The notes below the pieces were generated by a model. It saw only the letters and a program-made list of their open reading frames with translations. It had not been told where the DNA came from and did no database searches. From the NCBI RefSeq assembly GCF_000185505.1, contig NZ_GL622359.1, positions 524,542 through 584,092 of the forward strand: a stretch of 59,551 nucleotides of DNA, in the 5' to 3' direction. Below, piece after piece: positions 17,248 to 24,962 of this stretch. Within the stretch, counting starts at the first letter, position 1. Every line of letters begins with the position of its first letter. The DNA comes from Pseudoramibacter alactolyticus ATCC 23263 (GTDB taxonomy: Bacteria; Bacillota; Clostridia; Eubacteriales; Eubacteriaceae). A program made the position numbers and the translations under genes.

Positions 17248-18117
17248 ATGATCCAAAGTAACTACCATATCCATACGGATTTTTGTGACGGCAAACAGTC
17301 TGCAGCGGCAATGACTAAGGCTGCTATTCAGGCCGGATTGACCAGCATCGGATTCTCAAGTCATGCACCTTTAAAGTATTCAAACGATTGGACCATGGCA
17401 GGTGATGATTTGCCCAGGTATCTCCAAACCATTGAATCGCTCAAAGTACGGTTTAAAAATCAAATCAAGATTTATACCGGACTGGAAATTGATTATTATA
17501 TGGATACACAAGGAATTTCGGAACGAGCTCAAAAAACATTGCCGGCACTGGACTACTGGATTGGCAGCATCCATTGTATGGGGGCTCTGCCGGACGGAGA
17601 AATAGCTTATTTTGATGATACCCCCGAAAGTATGCGGGCGGGTCTAATGGCATTATATAATAACAATGTGGCTCAGATGGTTGGCGATTATTATCAGGGA
17701 ATTGCCCAGATGGCTACCGACTTAAAACCGGATATCGTCGCTCATTTTGATTTGATCAAGAAAAACAATGCCCATCAGATTTTCTTTGAAGAACAGACGT
17801 CTTGGTATCGTGACTGCTGGCACAGTGCCTTGGGAGCCATTGCCCAGTCAGGCTCTATTTTAGAAATCAACACGGGCGGCATTTATCGCTATGGACCGTC
17901 GTGTTTATATCCTTCTGTCGATATTTTAAAAGAAGCGCACCGCTTAAAGATTCCGATCACAATCAGCGGCGATAGTCACGATTTGCCGATGATTGACTAC
18001 GGCTTTAAAACATTTTTACCGGATATTTTATCGCAATTGCAAATAAAAGAAATGATGATTTTAAAAGAGGGGAGATGGACCGTTCAATCCATTGAAAATA
18101 TTGAAAAAAATATTTGA
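17248..18117 (+). CDS. histidinol-phosphatase, PHP family (HisJ/HisK-like)
   Basis: A PHP-domain phosphoesterase of 289 aa. Metal ligands are visible in order: HIHTDFCDG (two His), GFSSHAPL (His), YTGLEIDYY (Glu), GSIHCM (His), VAHFDLIKK (His) and SGDSHDL (Asp/His). This order matches the Firmicutes HisJ/HisK histidinol-phosphatases, which make histidinol in histidine synthesis. No other his genes are adjacent, so a different phosphate substrate is possible. An AAAGGA site precedes the ATG. Confidence 0.82.
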   Translation: MIQSNYHIHTDFCDGKQSAAAMTKAAIQAGLTSIGFSSHAPLKYSNDWTMAGDDLPRYLQTIESLKVRFKNQIKIYTGLEIDYYMDTQGISERAQKTLPALDYWIGSIHCMGALPDGEIAYFDDTPESMRAGLMALYNNNVAQMVGDYYQGIAQMATDLKPDIVAHFDLIKKNNAHQIFFEEQTSWYRDCWHSALGAIAQSGSILEINTGGIYRYGPSCLYPSVDILKEAHRLKIPITISGDSHDLPMIDYGFKTFLPDILSQLQIKEMMILKEGRWTVQSIENIEKNI

Positions 18118-18243
18118 AAATTTCAATGCATATTTTGACGTAATTACATTCAGATATTATTTTGTTACCTTCAAAACGAGATTTTACACATGATAACGCT
18201 TTGCTTAATTTATAAAAGTGTTATACTTAATATGATAAATGTT

Positions 18244-18894
18244 ATGGATGGTGACAAATTGGAGTTGACGGAAAGACAAAAAGAAATTATTGAGATTGTC
18301 AAAGATCATGAGCCGATTAAAAGTGAAGATATTGCTGAAAAAATTGGCATTAACCGTGCAACAATCCGCCCGGATTTAACGTTGTTAACGATGATCGGTG
18401 TCTTAGAAGCCAAACGTAAAGTTGGCTATTCCTACACGGGAAAATCCATTTTGCACATGATCGGCTCGTATATTAAGACCATTTCAGTCATGGATATTCA
18501 GACAGAACCCACAACAGTTCCAATGAATACCACCATTTACGACGGGATTATCACCATGTTTACGCAAAATGCTGGTACGATTTATGTAACAGATCAGGAT
18601 TATCTGATGGGAATTGTCAGTCGAAAAGATTTTATGAAGTCCATGATTGGCAAAGAAAATATTGAAACGTTGCCAATATCCATTATCATGACGCGCATGC
18701 CCAACATCATTTATCTGGAAGAGACAGAATCAGTTTACGATGCGGCGAAAAAGACCATTAAATACGAGGTTGAATCATTGCCGATTATCCGTAAGACACA
18801 GGATCAAAATGCTATCGAGCGGTTAAGACTAATCGGAAAAATTTCTCGGACCAATATCACGCGTTATGTCGTTAATCTCGGAAACGATGATTGA
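18244..18894 (+). CDS. HTH-CBS domain transcriptional regulator (CcpN-like)
   Basis: A 216-aa regulator with an N-terminal winged helix (LTERQKEIIEIVKDHEPIKS, then EDIAEKIGINRATIRPDLTLL) and two CBS domains (about residues 70-205; VMDIQTEPTTVPMNTTIYD and SIIMTRMPNIIYLEE). CBS pairs usually bind adenine nucleotides. The family includes CcpN/YqzB, which controls gluconeogenic genes, and here the gene lies directly upstream of pyruvate phosphate dikinase on the same strand. The PpsR-type kinase that often accompanies this pair is not present. The start is uncertain: an ATG at 18244 or a TTG at 18259 behind GGTGA. Confidence 0.85.
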   Translation: MDGDKLELTERQKEIIEIVKDHEPIKSEDIAEKIGINRATIRPDLTLLTMIGVLEAKRKVGYSYTGKSILHMIGSYIKTISVMDIQTEPTTVPMNTTIYDGIITMFTQNAGTIYVTDQDYLMGIVSRKDFMKSMIGKENIETLPISIIMTRMPNIIYLEETESVYDAAKKTIKYEVESLPIIRKTQDQNAIERLRLIGKISRTNITRYVVNLGNDD

Positions 18895-18968
18895 ACATTG
18901 AATGAATTGTCCTTGAAGGGATATTCAGATAAAACTTTATGTGTAAAAAAGTGTTGAGGAGGTTTTTT

Positions 18969-21599
18969 ATGAACAAATGGGTTTACCTGTTTACAGAAGG
19001 CAACGCAAATATGCGTGAACTTCTCGGGGGAAAAGGGGCTAATCTGGCTGAAATGACCAATTTAGGTCTGCCGGTGCCTCAAGGTTTTACCATTACGACC
19101 GAAGCATGTACGCAATACTACGAAGACGGTCGCAAGATCAACGACGAAATTAAAGGCCAAATTGCCGAATATATCGGCAAGATGGAAGACATCACCGGGA
19201 AAAAATTCGGTGACAAAGAAAACCCGTTGTTGGTTTCTGTTCGTTCCGGTGCAAGAGCTTCAATGCCCGGCATGATGGATACGATTTTAAACTTAGGTCT
19301 GAACGAAGATGTTGTGAATACCATGGCCGCTAAATCGGGTAATCCGAGATGGGCGTGGGACTGCTATCGCCGTTTCATCCAGATGTTCTCGGACGTCGTT
19401 ATGGAAGTCGGCAAGAAGCATTTTGAACAGCTGATCGACAAAATGAAAGTGGTAAAAGGTGTCACTGAAGATGTCGATTTGAATGCGGACGATTTGAAAG
19501 AATTGGCATCGCAATTCAAAGCTGAATATAGAAATCAGATCGGAAAAGATTTCCCGGACGATCCAAAGGAACAGCTTATCGAAGCGGTTCAGGCCGTATT
19601 CCGCTCCTGGGACAACCCGCGTGCGAATGTTTACCGTCGTGACAACGATATTCCGTATTCATGGGGGACCGCTGTTAACGTTCAAATGATGGCCTTTGGG
19701 AACATGGGTGATACTTCCGGTTCGGGCGTTGCCTTTACCCGGGATCCGGCGACCGGTGAGAACAGTTTTTATGCAGAAGTTTTGATGAACGCTCAAGGCG
19801 AGGATGTCGTTGCTGGTGTCCGCACTCCGCTGAAAATCGAATCCATCAAAGAAAATCTGCCTGAAATTTATGAAGAACTGATTGCCATTGCACGCAAGTT
19901 GGAAAACCACTATCATGATATGCAGGATATGGAATTTACCATTGAGGAAGGTAAGCTCTATATGTTGCAAACCCGCAATGGGAAACGGACCGCAAAAGCC
20001 GCATTAAAGATTGCCAACGATTTGGTTCAGGAAGGTCAGATTGACAAGAAACAGGCGATTCTGGCAGTCGATCCAAGAAATTTGGATACCTTGCTCCATG
20101 GTTCCTTTGACAAAAACGATCTCAAAAAAACTGAACAAATTGGTAAAGGGCTTCCGGCTGCACCGGGCGCTGCTTCCGGCAAAGTGGTCTTCACGGCAGA
20201 AGATGCGAAGGAAGCAGGCGAAAACGGTGAAAAAGTCGTCTTGGTCCGTCTGGAAACCTCGCCGGAAGATATCGAAGGCATGAAAGCCGCACAGGGGATT
20301 TTGACCGCTCGCGGCGGTATGACATCCCACGCTGCTGTCGTTGCCCGCGGGATGGGTTCCTGCTGCGTTGCTGGTTGTACAGATCTGATCATGGACGAAG
20401 AGAACAGAACCTTTACTCTCGGCGGTCACACCTATCACGAAGGCGATGTCATTTCCTTCGACGGTTCCACCGGGAATATTTATGACGGTGCGCTTGAAGT
20501 TCAGGCCGGTTCCGTTGAAGACGAAGACTTTGCCACGATAATGAGTTGGGCTGATGAATTCCGGACAATGGAAGTCAGAACCAATGCAGACACGCCAGAA
20601 GATGCCAAACAGGCTGTTGAATTAGGGGCTGAAGGGATTGGTCTTTGCCGGACAGAACATATGTTTTTCTCGGGTGACCGCATTGATCCGTTCCGTGAAA
20701 TGATTTGCTCGGATACCGTTGAAGAGCGGGAAGAAGCGCTCGAAAAAATTTTGCCGCTCCAGCAGAACGACTTTGAACAACTCTTTGAAACGCTGGAAGG
20801 CCGTCCGGTAACGATTCGCTTCCTCGATCCGCCGCTGCATGAATTTGTTCCGACAGACGAAGAAGATATTAAAAAATTGGCGGATGCCAAGGGCAAATCG
20901 GTTGCTCAGATTAAAGCGATTATTGCGAGCTTACACGAATTTAATCCGATGATGGGGCACAGAGGCTGCCGCTTGACCGTGACTTATCCGGAAATCGGTG
21001 TGATACAGACGAAGGCGATTATTCGCGCAGCGTTAAAGGTTCAGGCTGCGCATCCGGAATGGACCATCGTTCCAGAAATCATGATTCCGTTGATCGGCGA
21101 TGTCAAGGAAATGAAATTTGTCAAAGATATCGTCGTTAAAACGGCTGATGCCGAATTAGAAACGGCTGGTTCCAAAATGGCATACAAGGTTGGAACAATG
21201 ATAGAAATTCCACGTGCTTGCTTAACAGCAGATGCTGTGGCCAATGAAGCCGAATTCTTCTGCTTTGGAACCAATGACTTAACGCAGATGACCTTTGGTT
21301 TCTCTCGAGATGACGCCGGTAAATTCCTTGATTCCTACTATGATGCCAAAATTTACGAAAACGATCCTTTCTCCCGATTGGATCAAACCGGCGTTGGCCG
21401 TCTGATGGAAATGGCTGTTATTGATGGGCGAAAGGCTCGTCCGGAGCTTCACTGCGGGATCTGCGGCGAACACGGCGGCGATCCGATATCTGTTGAGTTC
21501 TGCAACAGCATCGGCTTGGATTATGTTTCCTGCTCGCCCTTCAGAGTGCCGATTGCAAGATTGGCGGCAGCTCAGGCAGCAATCAAGCAAGCAAAATAA
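18969..21599 (+). CDS. ppdK: pyruvate, phosphate dikinase
   Basis: An 876-aa enzyme interconverting pyruvate, ATP and phosphate with PEP, AMP and PPi; in clostridia it can run as a PPi-linked glycolytic step or for gluconeogenesis. Order of domains: nucleotide-binding region with GGKGANLAEMTNLGLPVPQG and SVRSGARASMPGMMDT, then the swivelling phospho-His domain with GGMTSHAAVVARGMG (His454; the Thr two residues before it is the usual regulatory phosphorylation site), then the PEP/pyruvate TIM barrel with GLCRTEHMFF and CGICGEHGGDP (Cys832). A GAGGAGG site precedes the ATG; an upstream in-frame start at 18939 lacks support. The length matches the family. Confidence 0.97.
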   Translation: MNKWVYLFTEGNANMRELLGGKGANLAEMTNLGLPVPQGFTITTEACTQYYEDGRKINDEIKGQIAEYIGKMEDITGKKFGDKENPLLVSVRSGARASMPGMMDTILNLGLNEDVVNTMAAKSGNPRWAWDCYRRFIQMFSDVVMEVGKKHFEQLIDKMKVVKGVTEDVDLNADDLKELASQFKAEYRNQIGKDFPDDPKEQLIEAVQAVFRSWDNPRANVYRRDNDIPYSWGTAVNVQMMAFGNMGDTSGSGVAFTRDPATGENSFYAEVLMNAQGEDVVAGVRTPLKIESIKENLPEIYEELIAIARKLENHYHDMQDMEFTIEEGKLYMLQTRNGKRTAKAALKIANDLVQEGQIDKKQAILAVDPRNLDTLLHGSFDKNDLKKTEQIGKGLPAAPGAASGKVVFTAEDAKEAGENGEKVVLVRLETSPEDIEGMKAAQGILTARGGMTSHAAVVARGMGSCCVAGCTDLIMDEENRTFTLGGHTYHEGDVISFDGSTGNIYDGALEVQAGSVEDEDFATIMSWADEFRTMEVRTNADTPEDAKQAVELGAEGIGLCRTEHMFFSGDRIDPFREMICSDTVEEREEALEKILPLQQNDFEQLFETLEGRPVTIRFLDPPLHEFVPTDEEDIKKLADAKGKSVAQIKAIIASLHEFNPMMGHRGCRLTVTYPEIGVIQTKAIIRAALKVQAAHPEWTIVPEIMIPLIGDVKEMKFVKDIVVKTADAELETAGSKMAYKVGTMIEIPRACLTADAVANEAEFFCFGTNDLTQMTFGFSRDDAGKFLDSYYDAKIYENDPFSRLDQTGVGRLMEMAVIDGRKARPELHCGICGEHGGDPISVEFCNSIGLDYVSCSPFRVPIARLAAAQAAIKQAK

Positions 21600-21637
21600 T
21601 CATCATCCGCTTCGCTATAACTGAAAAATAATACCCA

Positions 21638-21675
21638 AAAGCCTTGAGGCAAGAGATTGTCTCGAGGCTTTTTTT
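21638..21675 (+). terminator. terminator of ppdK
   Basis: AAAGCCTTGAG pairs with CTCGAGGCTTT (one G-U), followed by a T run. Confidence 0.8.
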
Positions 21676-21699
21676 AATTGTTAACGTGGCATCGAGGAA

Positions 21700-21825
21700 A
21701 TGCGCTTTGACTATGAGACAAACAATATGAATAGCCAATTTCTCTTTGATACCCTATTGCCGAGAAGCCGCACGCATGTGTTTCATCAAAATGAGCGCTG
21801 CCATATTATCATAGAAAAAGCTTAA
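21700..21825 (+). CDS. possible small ORF, 41 aa
   Basis: An ORF starting MRFDYETNNMNSQFLF has protein-like composition, with GAGG only 2 nt before the ATG, too close for a good ribosome-binding site. No family is recognised. It could be the tail of a decayed gene. The rest of the interval 21826-22100 is AT-rich and shows nothing I can call. Confidence 0.2.
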   Translation: MRFDYETNNMNSQFLFDTLLPRSRTHVFHQNERCHIIIEKA

Positions 21826-22106
21826 TCATAAAAACAACATTCTTCATGAATCCTGTGACGGATTTGATACATTTTTGATGCAGGATGTTTTTAAGGAATA
21901 AAATCATCGTTTTTTGCAATGTATGTTCCTTTTGATTTAAAAATGATTTTCGCAATATTAAAATAAAATAATTGATAATTCGGTGCAAAAAGAACCGTTT
22001 TGGTGTAAATATTAATAAATAAATAATTGTTCAAAATCATATGGTCCATTAAATGTTTGCGCCTCATTGACCATAACAGAACGGCTTGATAGCATAAAGA
22101 TAACAA

Positions 22107-22171
22107 TTTTGTGATGATTTTTTACAATTTCGATAATTTTCACCTTAGAGATTTTCATTCTCATCACAAAA
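22107..22171 (+). promoter_or_regulatory. 11-bp inverted repeat before the wall-hydrolase genes
   Basis: TTTTGTGATGA (22107-22117) is repeated in inverted form as TCATCACAAAA (22161-22171), 43 nt apart and 27 nt before the ATG at 22199. It could be a long-loop leader hairpin or a paired operator. I see no known riboswitch core in it. Confidence 0.4.
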
Positions 22172-22198
22172 AATCAATTTTTTATGAAAGGGTTTAAC

Positions 22199-24052
22199 AT
22201 GTCAACACGTATTAAAAGAGCAATTTTTCTTGTTTTGATCGCAGCTGCTACTTTGGCTGTTACAGGCTTTGTGGTTAATTCACGGCGCAATCACAACAAA
22301 AAAATTACCGTTGTATACGACGAAAATACTGGTCAATCCGATGATGCAGCCACAAAAGCTGTCACCGCAAAAGGCACGGAGACAATTCAAACCTTATTAA
22401 AGGACAATGGCTACACCATCGATAAGGATATCTATGCCTATTCCGTCAATTTAAATAAACGGGCTTCCGATATCGCGAAAGTGACCATTACCAAAAAAGC
22501 AAAGGGGACGTTGGTCGTCGGTGATCAAACGCAGTATTACAGCACGGCAAAAAAAACCGTCGGCGGTATGCTTGCAGAAAAAAATATCACGGTGGGACAG
22601 AACGATATTGTGACGCCGTCAAAATCTTCGCCGATGAACACCACTGTCAAGAAGGTTCAGGTGGTTCGCGTAACTAAATCGACGGTGAAATCCGAAGTAA
22701 CGTTGCCATATCAAACGAAGGTTGTCAGCAGTGATGCGGTTCCTCAAGGAACGGTCAAAGTTTTGCAATCGGGGAATACCGGCATTCAGAACGTAAAAAC
22801 GGTTGTGACCCGTCACAACGGCGTTTTAGTTTCAGAAAAGGAGAAATCCAAAGATATTGCTAAAGTGGCGACGGATATGAAGGTTCAAGTTAATCCTCAG
22901 GATTATAAAGCCGCATCGGAAGCGGTGAAAACCAAAGAAAATGCCAAATCTGCCGGAACGGCCGCATTGCCTTCATCCACGAATAATAATTCAGATACCG
23001 CTTCTAAAGATAAAGCAAGCACTGCGCCCGCGTCAACCGACAATAAGACAACGGCAACTCCGGGAAAAGAAGATACTGCTAAAATTGAAACAACCGTAAC
23101 AAAGCAGACGATTCCTTTCGAAACCATTAAGGTTCATGTTGCCAATATGCAAGTCGGGCAACAAAAAGAACAGCAAGCAGGTGTCAATGGCACTAAGACC
23201 ATCCAAACCAAAACAACAATCAAAGGTGGTCAGGTTATCGCTACGGAAAGTACGGTGGTCTCTGCCACGGATGCAAAACCTCAGATCATCGCCGTGGGGA
23301 CGCAAACACCAGCTTCAAACGATACGGTCAAAACAGAAAACACAACACAGGCTTCCACCAACAATACAGCGACAACCACCGAAGAGAATAAGGCGAACAC
23401 TGTTAACAATTCGGTTCAGACGCCTAATAACGGATCCGACAGTTCGGCGGCTTCGGTATCCAATAGCACATCAACTAATAATGCCGCAGCCAATGCTAAT
23501 TCGACCGGTGCATCCGCCAAAACACCCCCTTCTTCGACTTCTCCAGCGACAACATCGCCGACGAGTGCAACAACAACTGCAAACGCCACAGCCGCAAAGG
23601 CGCCGGTTCAAAAGACTGCTGTAGAAACAACATCGGTGAACGGCAGCAAGCTTAGTGCCAATGGCACAGCGGCACTTAAAAGTGGCGCTACGTCGGGGCA
23701 TAAAACCACCGGCCTAAATACCGCCAATTATAATTTGATTTGTGCGGTGGTTGCCGCAGAAGATAATACTTCTTATACCGGCGCCCTGGCTGTCGCATCC
23801 TGCATCATGAATCGTGCCGATTCCGGCAGATGGGGAGGCGCCACACCAGTTGCTGTGATTACGGCAAAGGGACAATTTTCTGCCTATATTTATGGCAATT
23901 ACAAAAAATATGCCGACGGCAAAGCGCCGTCTTATGTTAAAGCGGCCGTATCGGACTGCATGACCTGCGGCCTGCGCAATCACAGCTACACATCGTTTAG
24001 AGCCGGTTCGGTCAAAGACTCTAAAAAAATCGGCGCTAACTATTATTTCTAA
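22199..24052 (+). CDS. secreted DUF348/G5 protein with SleB-type wall hydrolase domain
   Basis: A 617-aa exported protein. Residues 1-27 form a signal anchor. Two DUF348-like modules follow (for example VGGMLAEKNITVGQND), then a G5 domain (LPYQTKVVSSDAVPQGTVKV to about residue 215). A low-complexity stretch leads to a second G5 (TIPFETIKVHVANMQVGQQK), then a long Thr/Asn/Ala/Ser linker. The C-terminal 110 residues are a SleB/Hydrolase_2 domain (VAAEDNTSYTGALAVASCIM with the probable catalytic Glu, then GQFSAYIYG). The same domain ends the next gene. The likely role is peptidoglycan remodelling at the surface. The ATG at 22199 follows GAAAGGG. Confidence 0.88.
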   Translation: MSTRIKRAIFLVLIAAATLAVTGFVVNSRRNHNKKITVVYDENTGQSDDAATKAVTAKGTETIQTLLKDNGYTIDKDIYAYSVNLNKRASDIAKVTITKKAKGTLVVGDQTQYYSTAKKTVGGMLAEKNITVGQNDIVTPSKSSPMNTTVKKVQVVRVTKSTVKSEVTLPYQTKVVSSDAVPQGTVKVLQSGNTGIQNVKTVVTRHNGVLVSEKEKSKDIAKVATDMKVQVNPQDYKAASEAVKTKENAKSAGTAALPSSTNNNSDTASKDKASTAPASTDNKTTATPGKEDTAKIETTVTKQTIPFETIKVHVANMQVGQQKEQQAGVNGTKTIQTKTTIKGGQVIATESTVVSATDAKPQIIAVGTQTPASNDTVKTENTTQASTNNTATTTEENKANTVNNSVQTPNNGSDSSAASVSNSTSTNNAAANANSTGASAKTPPSSTSPATTSPTSATTTANATAAKAPVQKTAVETTSVNGSKLSANGTAALKSGATSGHKTTGLNTANYNLICAVVAAEDNTSYTGALAVASCIMNRADSGRWGGATPVAVITAKGQFSAYIYGNYKKYADGKAPSYVKAAVSDCMTCGLRNHSYTSFRAGSVKDSKKIGANYYF

Positions 24053-24078
24053 AAATTAAAGGAGGTGGGCTTTAAGCC

Positions 24079-24912
24079 ATGCATCATTCAATCCAAAGAC
24101 GTTTAGTCTGTCTGAGCATCGCAGCCACCATGGCCATAAGCTCGATGCCGCCGGTTTTCGCTGCAGACGATGCGTCAACCCTTTCAAATCAGATTACACA
24201 AATTCAAAAGCAAGTAGATGCGCAAGCAGAAAAACTCAGTAAGATCAATCATGAACTGGCAAACAATTCCAAAGAATTGGCGATTGCCCAAAGTTCTATG
24301 AGCAATCGCGTTCGCTCGATGTATATGTACGGAATGGATGGATATTTACAGTATCTTTTCTCTTCCAAAAACGTTTCGGATTTTTTTACCAATGCCGATC
24401 AAATCACCAATGTGGTTCGCGCCGATCGGGAGAAGGTCCAAAAGATTGAAACCCTGGAAGCTTCGCTTAAAGCAGAGCGAAGGGAAGCCAAGGCGACTCA
24501 AGATGATCTCAACAAAAAGCTTAAGGAAGTTCAGAAGAAACTTCAGCAATACGCGTCAACGGGAAATAAAACAGAAGTTACCGATCAGATGGATTTTATC
24601 TGCGCCATTGTTGCATCAGAATGCAATGTCAACTATGAAGGTGCATTAGCCGTCATTTCCTGCGTTATGAATCGTGTGGATTCCGGCAGATGGGGCGGCA
24701 AGGACGCCGTTTCGGTTTTGACGGCACCGGGACAATTTGCCGGTTACCTGGATGGTCCTTACAAACGTTATTTAAATGGCCATTATCCGCCATACGTTAA
24801 ACAAGCCGTCACTGATTGTATGACCAAAGGTATCCGTAACCACAATTATCAAAGTTTTCGCGCCGGCAGCTCCTACGGCGTTTGGAATTGCGGCGGTAAT
24901 TCTTACCGATAA
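24079..24912 (+). CDS. secreted coiled-coil protein with SleB-type wall hydrolase domain
   Basis: A 277-aa exported protein with a signal peptide ending near VFA (about residue 28), a coiled coil (about 33-160, rich in Lys, Glu and Gln) resembling the regulatory N-terminal part of PcsB/CwlO-type hydrolases, and a SleB/Hydrolase_2 domain (IVASECNVNYEGALAVISCV, then APGQFAGYLDG). It is paralogous to the end of the previous protein: both share MNR-DSGRWGG and the closing FRAGS. The GGAGGT site is unusually far (12 nt) from the ATG. The gene lies 26 nt after its neighbour, so they are probably cotranscribed. Confidence 0.86.
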   Translation: MHHSIQRRLVCLSIAATMAISSMPPVFAADDASTLSNQITQIQKQVDAQAEKLSKINHELANNSKELAIAQSSMSNRVRSMYMYGMDGYLQYLFSSKNVSDFFTNADQITNVVRADREKVQKIETLEASLKAERREAKATQDDLNKKLKEVQKKLQQYASTGNKTEVTDQMDFICAIVASECNVNYEGALAVISCVMNRVDSGRWGGKDAVSVLTAPGQFAGYLDGPYKRYLNGHYPPYVKQAVTDCMTKGIRNHNYQSFRAGSSYGVWNCGGNSYR

Positions 24913-24962
24913 TCCATGGTCATAGGTCGATAAACGAAAAGAAAGGAAGGGAAATAAATCCC

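Noticed and set aside
21826-22198. c-di-AMP (ydaO) riboswitch before the wall-hydrolase genes
   Set aside because: Such riboswitches often precede these genes, but I cannot find the conserved core in this AT-rich leader.
23136-23624. 162-codon ORF inside the G5/SleB gene
   Set aside because: Arg- and Gln-rich shadow of the Thr/Ala/Asn linker in another frame.
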